DNA from: an uncultured Pseudomonadota bacterium
GTDB taxonomy: Bacteria; Pseudomonadota; Gammaproteobacteria; Steroidobacterales; Steroidobacteraceae
Length of the DNA: 20,439 nt
Reading direction: 5' to 3'
Assembly: GCA_903910215.1 (NCBI GenBank)
Contig: CAIVYV010000086.1
Span: 1 to 20,439, forward strand
The notes below the pieces were generated by a model. The model saw only the letters and a list, made by a program, of their open reading frames with translations, did no database searches and was not told where the DNA came from. A program made the position numbers and the translations under genes. Below, one piece after another: positions 7,624 to 16,407 of this stretch; position 1 is the stretch's first letter, and each line of letters starts with the position of its first letter.

Positions 7624-8628
7624 ATGCGATCCACATCCATCATGACTATCCCCGCCGTGCTGCTATTGACCTCGATCGTTGCAGTGAGCTCGGCTGATGC
7701 CGAAATCAAGCGACCTCTCGCGATCGCCATCCACGGCGGCGCTGGGGTGATCGCACGCGAGCAGCTCGGCCCCGATGATGGCGCGAGTTACCGCGCGGGC
7801 CTCGCCGAAGCGCTGGATGCCGGCTATGCCGTGCTCGAGCAAGGTGGCAGCAGCCTCGATGCCGTCACCACGGCGGTTCGCATTCTTGAAGACAACCCAC
7901 TTTTCAATGCAGGCCGTGGCGCCGTGCTGACCCATGAAGGACATGCCGAACTCGATGCGTCGATCATGACGGGGCACGATCTGAAAGCTGGCGCCGTAGC
8001 CGGCGTGAAGCGCATCCGTCACCCGATCAACCTGGCTCGCAAAGTGATGGAGGACTCTCCGCACGTGATGCTCTATGGCGCGGGCGCCGAGGAGTTCGCC
8101 AGCAGTCGTGGTTTCGAGTTCGTGCCCAATGAGTTTTTCATCACGCCGCAGCGCAAACAGCAACTCGAACGTGTACTGCAAGGTCGCACGCAACCGCGGA
8201 ACGAGTTGTCGGGTCTCGGCACGGTCGGCGCTGTGGCCATCGATTCAAGCGGCAATCTCGCGGCGGCGACCTCAACGGGCGGCATGACCAACAAGCGCTG
8301 GGGCCGCATCGGTGATGCGCCGATCATCGGTGCCGGCACTTATGCCAACAACGCGAGCTGCGCCGTCTCGGCGACCGGGCACGGCGAATACTTCATCCGC
8401 TCGGTTGTCGCCTACGACGTCTGCGCATTGATGGAATACAAAGGCTACAGCCTCGATCGAGCGGCGACCGAAGTCGTCAAGCGCAAACTGGTCGAGCGCG
8501 GCGGCGAAGGCGGCATCATTGCTGTCGATCGTGCCGGCAATGTCGCGCTCGAGTTCAACAGCCCCGGCATGTTTCGCGGGATGCGAGATTCTGCTGGACG
8601 CCGCGAAATCGCGATCTACGAGAAGTAG
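7624..8628 (+). CDS. exported isoaspartyl peptidase / L-asparaginase (Ntn hydrolase)
   Basis: A 334-residue plant-type asparaginase of the IaaA family, which hydrolyses isoaspartyl dipeptides and asparagine. It is expected to self-cleave into two subunits. The cleavage motif GLGTVGAVAID places the nucleophile at T200. The N-terminal half has IHGGAG, NPLFNAGRGAVL and DASIM, all family signatures. The C-terminal half has STGGMTNKRWGRIGD and a GTYA segment with TGHGE. The first 26 residues form a signal peptide (hydrophobic AVLLLTSIVAV, likely cut after SADA), so the enzyme acts in the periplasm. AGGAG at 7609-7613, 10 bases before ATG 7624, decides this start over in-frame ATGs at 7576 and 7642. 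The last 13 bases overlap the convergent gshA. Confidence 0.93.
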   Translation: MRSTSIMTIPAVLLLTSIVAVSSADAEIKRPLAIAIHGGAGVIAREQLGPDDGASYRAGLAEALDAGYAVLEQGGSSLDAVTTAVRILEDNPLFNAGRGAVLTHEGHAELDASIMTGHDLKAGAVAGVKRIRHPINLARKVMEDSPHVMLYGAGAEEFASSRGFEFVPNEFFITPQRKQQLERVLQGRTQPRNELSGLGTVGAVAIDSSGNLAAATSTGGMTNKRWGRIGDAPIIGAGTYANNASCAVSATGHGEYFIRSVVAYDVCALMEYKGYSLDRAATEVVKRKLVERGGEGGIIAVDRAGNVALEFNSPGMFRGMRDSAGRREIAIYEK

Positions 8629-10193
8629 TCGGCCAAATATTGATCGAAGTCGCCGCGAGGCGCTGACGCCATGGCTTCAGCTTTGCGCAGCGACTCGTCG
8701 GCTTCTTCGGCGAACCGACGCAACACTGCCTCGTTCGGCTGATAAAGGTCGAGGAAATAGGCTTTATGCGTTGCTGACGTTCGCAGTGCCAGATCAAAGA
8801 AAGACTCACCCGTGCCGCGCAGCTCACGAATGAGGCGAGCCGAAGGTGTCAGCTCCACTTCCTTGACTTTCGCAGCTTGCACAGCAAGCGCGGCGCTGTA
8901 CGGCTTGCTCGCATCACCCTCATCGAGTTGTTCGCAGATACCCTGCATCTGATCGAGGATCTCGGAAGCCCAGCTGAGCATGTCGACATCGCGACCATCG
9001 CGCTTGAGCGTGAGGCCGGGCTCGCGGCCTGATCGTGCGACTTTGACGTGATTCGCATCAAGCGTTGCCTGCTCGTCGCGATCAATCAACGGACTCTCGC
9101 GCATCAAGCAAAAGACCAAGAATGCTTCGAGAAATCGCATCTTGTTCTGATTCACACCCACCGGATCGAAGGCACTGACATCGAGCGCCCGCACCTCGAC
9201 GTATTCAACCCCCGCGCGGGTCAAGGCGCGAGTCGGCCGCTCGCCCGAACGCGCCACGCGCTTCGGTCTAATGAAGGCGTAGTACTCGTTCTCGATCTGC
9301 AGCAAGTTGGCATTGAGTTGCCGGTACTGGCCGTCGACCTTCACACCGATACGCTCGTACTCCGGATGCACGGTCGTAGTCGCGCGCGTGAGATCGCGCA
9401 CATATTCCTCGAGGCTGTTGACCGACACCTCGACACCCGACTGACTGCGATTTCGGTACCCGAGATCGCTCATACGCAAAGAGGTGGCGTATGGCTCCCA
9501 GCCCGTACCTCGAGTGAACTCCGGCAGTGTCTCGCCGCGCGCGCGCAAGAACGATTTGCACACCGTGGGTGACACGCCAAAGAGATACAACACGATCCAG
9601 CCATGGCGCCGGTAGTTGCGCAGCAGATCGAAATAGCCGGACGAGACGAATGCAGAGCCCGTGTCACGCGACTCGCAAATGGCAGCCCAAGGCTCCCACA
9701 ATCTTTGCGGAAACGAATAATTGAAATGCACACCTGAGATGGCCTGCATCACACGGCCATAGCGAACCCCGAGACCTTCTCGATAAATGGTTTTCATACG
9801 GCCGACGTTCGATGGGCCGTACTGCGCGATCGGAATGCTGGCGTCACCCTCGAGCACACACGGCATGCTCGTTGCCCACAGTAGTTCATCGTCGAGATGA
9901 CGGTAGACGAACTGATGCAGATCGCACAGGTACTGCAGCAGCTCCCAGTTGGAAGTGAAAGTCGGCGTAACGAGTTCGATCAGCGCTTCGGAATAATCGG
10001 TCGTGATGTGATCGTTCGTAAGCGCCGAACCGAGTGCCGACGGGTGGGCGGTGGTAGCGATTCGACCTGCAGGTGTGACCCGCAGCGATTCCTTCTCGAC
10101 GCCACGTCGGCCGCCTTGCAACAGCCCTCTCTCGCCTGAATTGACGAGCGAAGCCAAACGGCGTTCGAAAACGCGATCGATACGGGACGACAT
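8616..10193 (-). CDS. gshA: glutamate-cysteine ligase, proteobacterial type
   Basis: A 525-residue GshA (E. coli 518). It makes gamma-glutamylcysteine from glutamate, cysteine and ATP, the first step of glutathione synthesis. The N-terminal signature RRGVEKESLRVT holds the ATP/metal-binding glutamates. SALTNDHITTDYSEALIELVTP and the later YRNRSQSG, YVEVRALDV and DPVGVN segments are standard for the family. The ATG at 10193 is chosen because MSSRIDRVFERRL aligns with family starts; an in-frame ATG at 10253 would extend into the upstream gene. The upstream DUF962 gene ends 10 bases before this start, so the two are likely cotranscribed. No gshB is in the window. Confidence 0.95.
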   Translation of the reverse strand: MSSRIDRVFERRLASLVNSGERGLLQGGRRGVEKESLRVTPAGRIATTAHPSALGSALTNDHITTDYSEALIELVTPTFTSNWELLQYLCDLHQFVYRHLDDELLWATSMPCVLEGDASIPIAQYGPSNVGRMKTIYREGLGVRYGRVMQAISGVHFNYSFPQRLWEPWAAICESRDTGSAFVSSGYFDLLRNYRRHGWIVLYLFGVSPTVCKSFLRARGETLPEFTRGTGWEPYATSLRMSDLGYRNRSQSGVEVSVNSLEEYVRDLTRATTTVHPEYERIGVKVDGQYRQLNANLLQIENEYYAFIRPKRVARSGERPTRALTRAGVEYVEVRALDVSAFDPVGVNQNKMRFLEAFLVFCLMRESPLIDRDEQATLDANHVKVARSGREPGLTLKRDGRDVDMLSWASEILDQMQGICEQLDEGDASKPYSAALAVQAAKVKEVELTPSARLIRELRGTGESFFDLALRTSATHKAYFLDLYQPNEAVLRRFAEEADESLRKAEAMASAPRGDFDQYLADYFS

Positions 10194-10203
10194 AGTGGGG
10201 TCC

Positions 10204-10503
10204 CTACCAGGGAATACGACCGCTGAAGACCTCTCGAGCCATACGGAAATCACCGCGCAGACTGTAGAGAGGATGTTTAAAAGTGGCGGGTCGATTTTTC
10301 TCGAACAGGTAATGGCCGGCCCAAGCGAATCCGTAACCCGTCACTAATGCGGACAATAACAGCAGCGGTTCGCGCATCAAAACGGCCGCCAGCATCTGCA
10401 GCACGGCGGCAGAAGTGCCGATCACGTGCAACCGCCGCGAAGTGCGATCGGCGTGTTCACCCAAATAAAATGGGTAGAACTCTTCGAAGTTCCGGAAGCT
10501 CAT
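10204..10503 (-). CDS. Mpo1-like / DUF962 small membrane protein
   Basis: A 99-residue protein with the DUF962 (YGL010w/Mpo1-like) pattern. The N-terminal FEEFYPFYLGEHADRTSRRLH is followed by two hydrophobic stretches (about residues 27-44 and 46-62). The signature GHYLFEKNRPATFKHP then continues to SLRGDFRM. Conserved histidines are H17, H26, H64 and H77. In yeast, Mpo1 is an iron-dependent dioxygenase that alpha-oxidises 2-hydroxy fatty acids, using such histidines; whether the bacterial protein does so is unproven. ATG 10503 has AGG at a 9-base distance and fits the family start, whereas the in-frame ATG at 10512 has its AGG directly against it. It lies 10 bases upstream of gshA in the same direction. 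Confidence 0.85.
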   Translation of the reverse strand: MSFRNFEEFYPFYLGEHADRTSRRLHVIGTSAAVLQMLAAVLMREPLLLLSALVTGYGFAWAGHYLFEKNRPATFKHPLYSLRGDFRMAREVFSGRIPW

Positions 10504-10595
10504 GCGGCGCATCCTGCCGCATGGGGTGTGACAGGCGCAACCGGCTAGTCATAGACTTGCCGCCTACCGATCCTGCCACCGGAGAATCACTCCCC

Positions 10596-12062
10596 ATGTC
10601 GATGGATACCCGACGACGCCCGATCGCCGTGCTGACACTGCTCAGCGCAGTGGCGACCCTCACCGCTTGCGCGACCAGTAGCGGCCCTGTTTCGAACACA
10701 TCGAAGGCCAGCAAAGCCATCGAAGTGCCCGCCGCAGCGAGCCCAACGACGGCATACCCCTCGACCTACGTTGTTCCGTCAAACGCACCCACCTTGATCC
10801 GGGGCGCCACCGTACTTACGGGTACAGGCGAACGTCTCGATGGTGCTGACGTGCTACTGCGTGACGGCAAAATCGCAGCGATCGGTCGCAATCTGGAGCT
10901 GCCAACCGGAGGCAAGATTGTTGATGGTCAAGGCAAGTGGGTCACACCGGGCCTAATCGACGTGCACTCGCATCTTGGCGTGTATGCATCACCTGGCGTC
11001 GAGGCACACTCGGATGGCAACGAAGCGACGGCGCCTTCGACGCCGCAAGTTTGGGCGGAACACTCCATTTGGCCGCAAGACCCGGGGTTCGAGGCCGCGC
11101 TCGAAGGTGGCATCACCACGCTGCACGTGCTGCCAGGCTCGGCAAATCTCTTCGGTGGTCGCTCCGTCACCGTCAAGAATGTGCCATCGGTCACCTATCA
11201 GGGCATGAAATTCCCGGAGGCGCCGCACGGCCTGAAGATGGCCTGTGGTGAGAATCCAAAGCGCGTGTACGGAAATAGACGCGTATTGCCCTCGACGCGC
11301 ATGGGCAACGTCGCCGGATGGCGTGCACAATGGATCGAAGCGCAGGAATACATGCGCGAACAAAAGAACTACGAGACCCGACGTGCCGCCGGCGAGAAGA
11401 ACCCCATGCTGCGCCCGCCGAAGCGCGATCTTCGCCTAGAAACTCTCTCGGCCGTGTTGCGTGGCGAAATCAATGTGCAACACCACTGCTATCGCGCCGA
11501 CGAAATGGCCATCGTGCTCGATATGGCCAAAGAATTCGGCTACAAGGTGACCGCATTCCACCACGCCACCGAGGCGTACAAGATCTCCAACCTGCTCGCC
11601 GAGAACAACGTGTGCGCGGCAGTCTGGGCTGATTGGTGGGGCTTCAAGATGGAGTCCTACGATGCGATCCCCGAAAACATGGTACTGGTCGATGCGGCAC
11701 CCGGTGGCTGCGCCATCGTGCACTCCGATTCCTCAGAGGGCATCCAGCGACTGAATCAAGAGGCGGCGAAAGGCATCGCTTATGCGCGCCGCATGGGCCG
11801 TGAGATCGCCCCTGAGCACGCCATCAAATGGGTGACGACGAACGCTGCCAAAGCTCTTTCCATTCAGGATCGCACCGGCTCGATCGAGCCCGGCAAGATG
11901 GCCGATGTGGTCGTGTGGAACGGCAACCCGTTCAGCGTGTACGCGCAAGCCCAAGTTGTCTTCGTCGATGGCGTCGTACGCTTCGATCGCGCCGCACAAT
12001 CGGGCATTCCACATTCCGATTTCTTGCTCGGTCAGCCGGCTGCACAGGGGGTGCTGCAATGA
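10596..12062 (+). CDS. exported (lipoprotein) metal-dependent amidohydrolase
   Basis: A 488-residue amidohydrolase-superfamily enzyme of the imidazolonepropionase-like group (COG1228-type). The N-terminus is a lipoprotein signal: basic MDTRRR, a hydrophobic run, then LTAC with lipidated C25 and alanine at +2, which points to outer-membrane anchoring. The composite beta-sandwich (about 64-120) leads to GLIDVHSH, with metal ligands H124 and H126. Later candidate ligands are H296/H297 (VQHHCYR), H322/H323 (AFHHATEAY) and D378 in VHSDSSEG. SIEPGKMADVVVWNGNP is the usual C-terminal signature. GGAG lies 11 bases before ATG 10596; ATG 10602 is an alternative start. The stop overlaps the next gene's ATG (ATGA). 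It probably hydrolyses a cyclic amide or peptide-like substrate in the periplasm; the substrate is unknown. Confidence 0.88.
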   Translation: MSMDTRRRPIAVLTLLSAVATLTACATSSGPVSNTSKASKAIEVPAAASPTTAYPSTYVVPSNAPTLIRGATVLTGTGERLDGADVLLRDGKIAAIGRNLELPTGGKIVDGQGKWVTPGLIDVHSHLGVYASPGVEAHSDGNEATAPSTPQVWAEHSIWPQDPGFEAALEGGITTLHVLPGSANLFGGRSVTVKNVPSVTYQGMKFPEAPHGLKMACGENPKRVYGNRRVLPSTRMGNVAGWRAQWIEAQEYMREQKNYETRRAAGEKNPMLRPPKRDLRLETLSAVLRGEINVQHHCYRADEMAIVLDMAKEFGYKVTAFHHATEAYKISNLLAENNVCAAVWADWWGFKMESYDAIPENMVLVDAAPGGCAIVHSDSSEGIQRLNQEAAKGIAYARRMGREIAPEHAIKWVTTNAAKALSIQDRTGSIEPGKMADVVVWNGNPFSVYAQAQVVFVDGVVRFDRAAQSGIPHSDFLLGQPAAQGVLQ

Positions 12063-13339
12063 TGACTTCAAAGATTGGCCGCGGATTCTTTCGCGCGGTA
12101 GCACTGCTCGCAGCGACGACGGCGATCACGGCTTATGCAGGCAATACGTCACTACTGATCCGCAACGCGACGGTGCATACGGTCACCGCCGACTCGACGG
12201 GTCCGATGCCGAATACGGATCTGCTGGTGCAGGACGGCCGCATCGCTGCGATCGGCCGTAATCTCGCAACACCGGCTGGCGTGCGAGTGGTGGACGCCGC
12301 TGGCAAGGCGGTCACTCCGGGCACCTTTGGCGGTCTGACGCGAGTCGGCCTCGAAGAGATCGGGCTTGAGAGCACGACGGGCGACCACTCGCACCGCTTG
12401 GGACAGATGCGCCCCGAGTTCGATGTCACGATGGCTTTCAATCCGGAGTCGATGTCGCTGCCAATTCATCGCAGTAACGGCATCACCTTCACCGTCTTGA
12501 CGCCGGGCTCGGTCTCGGGCGGCAGCTTGGTGGCAGGACTCGGCGCACCTGTTTCCCTCGACGGCTCGCTGCCGGGCGGCCAACGCGCGATGTTCGTCGA
12601 TGTCGGTGGCGATGCCAACGATCTCTCCGGTGGTAGTCGTGCGGCGCAATTCATGTTGTTGCGCCAAGCCGTCGTCGAGGCTCGCGCACCGAATCTCGTT
12701 ATGGTGCACGATGAGCGCCTGTTGACACCTTCGGGTCGCCAAGTGCTGCTCGATTACTTGAAAGGTGCGGGTCCTTTCGTATTCGATGTCGACCGTGCCG
12801 TCGACATCCGTCGCACCCTGCAATTCATCAAGGAAGAGAAAATCCGTGGCGTCATTCGCGGCGGTGCCGAAGCCTGGCGCGTAGCGGACGAGCTCGCTGC
12901 AGCTAACGTGCCCGTCATTCTCGATCCGCTCGATAATCTGCCGAACAGCTTCGACAGCTTGGGCGCGACGCTTACCAATGCAGCTCGACTGCGCACGGCC
13001 GGCGTCACGGTTGCATTCTCCATGCGCAGCCCGGAAGTTCACGATGCAGGCAAAGTGCGGCAAGCCGCGGGTAATGCAGTCAGCTATGGCCTGTCTTTTG
13101 CGGACGGGCTTGCTGCCATCACGCGCATCCCGGCGGAAATCTTTGGTGTAGCCGACCGCTTCGGCAGCATCGCAGTGGGCCGCCCTGCTGATCTCGTCAT
13201 GTGGTCTGGCGACCCGCTCGAAGTCTCGAGCTTACCCGAGCTCGTCGTGACCAACGGCCAGCTCGAATCACTCGACTCGCGCCATCGCGCGTTGCGTGAT
13301 CGCTATCACGAGCGACTCAAGCAAGGTCAGGCACGCTGA
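12059..13339 (+). CDS. exported amidohydrolase-like protein lacking predicted metal ligands
   Basis: A 426-residue paralogue of the preceding amidohydrolase, coupled to it by an ATGA overlap. It has a cleavable signal peptide (basic start, AVALLAATTAITAYA, likely cut before GN) and no lipobox cysteine. The fold signatures remain: the DLLVQDGRIAAIGRNL sandwich, TPG, GSIAVGRPADLVMWSGDP. Aligned by eye with its neighbour, the HxH motif DVHSHLG reads GGLTRVG here. VQHHCYR reads VFDVDR, AFHHATEAY reads VIRGGAEAW, and VHSDSS reads AFSMRS. All expected metal ligands are therefore gone, so ordinary metal-dependent hydrolysis is unlikely. It may be a pseudoenzyme partner of the upstream enzyme. Export and family are confident; the role is inference. 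Confidence 0.85.
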   Translation: MMTSKIGRGFFRAVALLAATTAITAYAGNTSLLIRNATVHTVTADSTGPMPNTDLLVQDGRIAAIGRNLATPAGVRVVDAAGKAVTPGTFGGLTRVGLEEIGLESTTGDHSHRLGQMRPEFDVTMAFNPESMSLPIHRSNGITFTVLTPGSVSGGSLVAGLGAPVSLDGSLPGGQRAMFVDVGGDANDLSGGSRAAQFMLLRQAVVEARAPNLVMVHDERLLTPSGRQVLLDYLKGAGPFVFDVDRAVDIRRTLQFIKEEKIRGVIRGGAEAWRVADELAAANVPVILDPLDNLPNSFDSLGATLTNAARLRTAGVTVAFSMRSPEVHDAGKVRQAAGNAVSYGLSFADGLAAITRIPAEIFGVADRFGSIAVGRPADLVMWSGDPLEVSSLPELVVTNGQLESLDSRHRALRDRYHERLKQGQAR

Positions 13340-13340
13340 T

Positions 13341-14636
13341 ATGTTGGTAGGCCAGTCAGTCCGGCGCGTTGCCATCATCGGCGGATCTCGCATCCCGTTT
13401 GCGCGAGCGCATGGCGCCTACGCCAAGCTCGACAACCAAGCGATGTTGACCGCCGCGCTGCAAGGCTTGGTCGACAAATACGGGCTGGCTGGAAGGCAAC
13501 TCGGGGAAGTCGCCGCGGGCGCGGTAATGAAGCACTCGAAGGACTTCAACCTTGCGCGCGAAAGCGTGCTCGGCACCACGCTCGATCCGCATACCCCAGC
13601 CTACGATCTGCAGCGCGCCTGCGGCACGAGTCTCGAAGCGGCGATTCAGATCGCCAATAAAATCGCGCTCGGCCAGATCGACTGCGGGATCGCTGCCGGC
13701 GTCGATACCGTGAGCGATACGCCGATCGTGTATCCGCGCAGTTACCGGCAGATCTTGATGAAGGCGCATCGCGCCCGAAGCGCACTCGGCAAGATCACGC
13801 CTTTTCTGTCACTGCGACCACGACACTTCGCTCCTGAATTGCCGAACGCGGGCGAGCCGCGCACCGGGCTTTCGATGGGCCAGAGTTGCGAGCAAATGGC
13901 GCAGCGTTGGAAAGTTGGCCGCGCCGAGCAGGATCAACTGGCCTACGACAGCCATCGCAACGCAGCGGCAGCTTGGCAAGCGGGCTTCTACTCAGAGCTC
14001 GTTACACCGCTAGCCGGCTTGCAGCGCGATGACAATGTGCGCGCCGATGTTTCGATCGAGAAGCTCTCTGCGTTACGCACGAGTTTTGATCGCTCGAGCG
14101 CAGGCACCTTGACCGCGGGCAACAGCACCCCGCTGACCGATGGTGCAGCAGCCGTGTTACTGGCAAGCGAGTCGTGGGCGCGCGCAGCAGGCCTACCGGT
14201 GCTCGCTTGGCTGAGTTTCGGTAAAGCGGCTGCGGTGAACTTCGTCGGCGGCGAAGAAGGGCTACTGATGGCACCTGCCTATGCCGTGCCTGCGATGCTC
14301 GATGACGCGAAAATCTCGCTGCAGGATTTCGACTACTACGAAATCCACGAAGCTTTTGCAGCGCAGGTGCTGTGCACACTGAAGGCTTGGGAGTCGGACG
14401 ACTTTTGTCGCAATCGACTTGGGCGTGATCGCGCACTCGGTAGCATCGATCGAACCCGCCTGAACGTGAAAGGCAGCAGTGTCGCGATTGGCCATCCGTT
14501 TGCAGCCACCGGCGCGCGCATCATCGGCACGCTAGCGAGGCTACTCGCCGATGACCCTTCATCGAAGCGGGGTTTGATCTCGGTGTGTACCGCAGGTGGT
14601 ATGGGCGTCACCGCGATCGTCGAACGCGCAAGCTAG
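13341..14636 (+). CDS. thiolase, acetyl-CoA acyltransferase of FadI type
   Basis: A 431-residue cytoplasmic thiolase that should cleave or form 3-ketoacyl-CoA. The nucleophile is C94 in LQRACGTSLEAA. EIHEAFAAQV and the histidine of GHPFAATGARI form the active site, and the second cysteine is in SVCTAGGMGV. The length and inserted segments resemble FadI rather than the shorter AtoB class. ATG 13341 starts one base after the preceding stop, so it belongs to the amidohydrolase operon. No dehydrogenase/hydratase (fadJ-like) partner follows; the next gene is convergent dut, 27 bases away. Beta-oxidation or a specialised acyl-CoA pathway are both possible, so no gene symbol is given. Confidence 0.92.
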   Translation: MLVGQSVRRVAIIGGSRIPFARAHGAYAKLDNQAMLTAALQGLVDKYGLAGRQLGEVAAGAVMKHSKDFNLARESVLGTTLDPHTPAYDLQRACGTSLEAAIQIANKIALGQIDCGIAAGVDTVSDTPIVYPRSYRQILMKAHRARSALGKITPFLSLRPRHFAPELPNAGEPRTGLSMGQSCEQMAQRWKVGRAEQDQLAYDSHRNAAAAWQAGFYSELVTPLAGLQRDDNVRADVSIEKLSALRTSFDRSSAGTLTAGNSTPLTDGAAAVLLASESWARAAGLPVLAWLSFGKAAAVNFVGGEEGLLMAPAYAVPAMLDDAKISLQDFDYYEIHEAFAAQVLCTLKAWESDDFCRNRLGRDRALGSIDRTRLNVKGSSVAIGHPFAATGARIIGTLARLLADDPSSKRGLISVCTAGGMGVTAIVERAS

Positions 14637-14663
14637 GCTCGTACGGCGATTTCGGCGCCGACC

Positions 14664-15125
14664 TCAGCCGCGACCGGAACTGCCGAAACCACCCGCGCCG
14701 CGATCGGTCGCAGTGAATTCGTCAACCACCTCGAGCTCGACCTGCACAACCGGCACGATCACCAGCTGTGCGATCCGCTCGCCGGGCTGGATCGTGTAAG
14801 TGCTCGTGCCGCGGTTCCAGCACGACACCATCAACTGCCCCTGATAGTCGGAATCGATCAAGCCGACCAAGTTACCTAGCACGATGCCATGTTTGTGACC
14901 TAGCCCTGAGCGCGGCAGGATCACGGCGGCCAGTGCGGGATCTTCTACCCAAATCGCCAACCCCGTAGGCAAAAGTTCGGTGCGACCGGGCGGCAACTCG
15001 AGCGAAGCATCCAGACAAGCACGCAAGTCGAGGCCTGCCGATCCGTCTGTGGCATAGGCAGGCAGGGGGAACTCGCCGCCGATGCGCGGATCGAGAATGC
15101 GAACTTTCAAGGGACGATGCGACAT
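14664..15125 (-). CDS. dut: deoxyuridine 5'-triphosphate nucleotidohydrolase
   Basis: A 153-residue trimeric dUTPase (E. coli about 151). It hydrolyses dUTP to dUMP and pyrophosphate, which keeps uracil out of DNA and supplies dTMP synthesis. All five motifs are present: AGLDLRA (30-36), PRSGLG (71-76), GNLVGLIDSDYQG (84-96, catalytic D91), GERIAQLVI (115-123), and the glycine-rich C-terminal arm RGAGGFGSSG. The start codon overlaps the coaBC stop by one base (TGATG). The coaBC-dut pair is conserved in gammaproteobacteria. Confidence 0.97.
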   Translation of the reverse strand: MSHRPLKVRILDPRIGGEFPLPAYATDGSAGLDLRACLDASLELPPGRTELLPTGLAIWVEDPALAAVILPRSGLGHKHGIVLGNLVGLIDSDYQGQLMVSCWNRGTSTYTIQPGERIAQLVIVPVVQVELEVVDEFTATDRGAGGFGSSGRG

Positions 15126-16357
15126 CAGGCTTGGATCCCAGCGGTTTCGATATCGGGAGTTTTGATTCTAGAGGCGATGAGTTCAATCAATTCTTTGGCG
15201 ACGGCCTGCTTGCTCGCAGGGCCAATGGGTGTACGCCCCTCACGCCACAAAACAATCAAGCTGTTGTCGTCGCGATCGAAAGCCTTGTCATCACCGACTT
15301 CATTAGCGGCAATCAGATCGAGATTCTTGCTCTCGAGCTTGCCACGCGCATAAGTCTCGACGTCATGCGTCTCCGCGGCAAAGCCGACGACGAAGGGCCG
15401 CTGCGCGCGAGCAGCGACTGACGCCAGAATATCCGGTGTACGCTCGAGCACGATCTCGACACGCTCGCCACTTTTTTTGATCTTCCGCTCGGCGACCACT
15501 GCCGGTCGGTAATCGGCGACGGCTGCTGTAGCGATGAATACATCGGCTAACCCTACGGCCGCTTCGACAGCCGCATGCATTTGCGCGGCACTTTCGACAT
15601 CGATGCGTTTGACGCCAGTAGGTGTCGGCAAATTCACGGGGCCTGCCACCAGCGTGACCTCGGCGCCAGCAGCGCGCGCGGCATCCGCGAGTGCGAAGCC
15701 CATCTTGCCGCTGCTGCGATTGCTGATGTAGCGAACAGGATCGAGGCGCTCACGGGTCGGCCCCGCCGTGATCAAAACATGTTTACCGGCGAGCACAGTG
15801 CTCTCTGCAGCGGGCAGCAGACGTTCAACACCCGATACGATCTCGAGCGGCTCCAGCATACGACCATCACCCGTCTCGCCGCAGGCTTGCTCGCCACGCC
15901 CGGGACCTAGAACTTCGACTCCGCGGTGACGCAGGATCGCGATGTTGGCTTGCGTTGCCGGGTGCGCCCACATGAGGCGATTCATCGCCGGCGCCAGGGC
16001 CACCTTCGCATCGGTGGCGAGCACCAAGGTCGCGAGCAAATCGTCGGCACGCCCGGATGCGAGCCTCGCGATGAGATCGGCCGTTGCCGGCGCAAGCAGA
16101 ATCAAATCAGCCCAGCGCGCGAGTTCGATATGGCCCATGGCGGCTTCGGCAGCCGGATCCCACAATTCGGCGCGCACCTCTCGACCTGCAACCGCCTGAA
16201 ACGTGGTGGGAGTGACGAAGCGCTGCGCACCGGCCGTCATCACCACCTGCACTTCGGCGCCACGTTCGCGCAAGCGACGGACCAAATCTGGTGCCTTGTA
16301 CGCGGCGATACCTCCGCTGACCCCGAGGACGATCCGGCGATGCTGCAAAGTCGACAT
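15125..16357 (-). CDS. coaBC: bifunctional phosphopantothenoylcysteine decarboxylase / phosphopantothenate-cysteine ligase
   Basis: A 410-residue CoaBC (E. coli 406). It joins cysteine to 4'-phosphopantothenate and decarboxylates the product to 4'-phosphopantetheine. The N-terminal FMN decarboxylase half has LGVSGGIAAYK, catalytic H76 in GHIELARWAD, PAMN (123-126) and the substrate-clamp cysteine C159 in EQACGETGDGRM. The C-terminal ligase half starts near residue 190 with ITAGPTRERLDPVRYISNRSSGKMG and has the lysine cluster RKIKKSG. ATG 16357 gives MSTLQHRRIVLGVSGG, which aligns with family starts. A GTG at 16420 is in frame but would add an unrelated leader. No good Shine-Dalgarno is visible. 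It overlaps dut by one base and diverges from radC. Confidence 0.97.
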   Translation of the reverse strand: MSTLQHRRIVLGVSGGIAAYKAPDLVRRLRERGAEVQVVMTAGAQRFVTPTTFQAVAGREVRAELWDPAAEAAMGHIELARWADLILLAPATADLIARLASGRADDLLATLVLATDAKVALAPAMNRLMWAHPATQANIAILRHRGVEVLGPGRGEQACGETGDGRMLEPLEIVSGVERLLPAAESTVLAGKHVLITAGPTRERLDPVRYISNRSSGKMGFALADAARAAGAEVTLVAGPVNLPTPTGVKRIDVESAAQMHAAVEAAVGLADVFIATAAVADYRPAVVAERKIKKSGERVEIVLERTPDILASVAARAQRPFVVGFAAETHDVETYARGKLESKNLDLIAANEVGDDKAFDRDDNSLIVLWREGRTPIGPASKQAVAKELIELIASRIKTPDIETAGIQA

Positions 16358-16407
16358 CGGCGGATTATCCGCGATGGTCGGTCGCGGCGTCGAACACCGG
16401 TTGGTTA

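Noticed and set aside
10528..10557. GTGACA and TAGACT as a promoter for the amidohydrolase operon
   Set aside because: The 18-base spacing is acceptable but both boxes are modest matches. It is plausible but not distinct enough from background to list.
12152..13063. 303-codon minus-strand frame inside the second amidohydrolase-like gene
   Set aside because: Antisense shadow favoured by high GC. It has no recognisable domain and lies inside a gene with clear family signatures.
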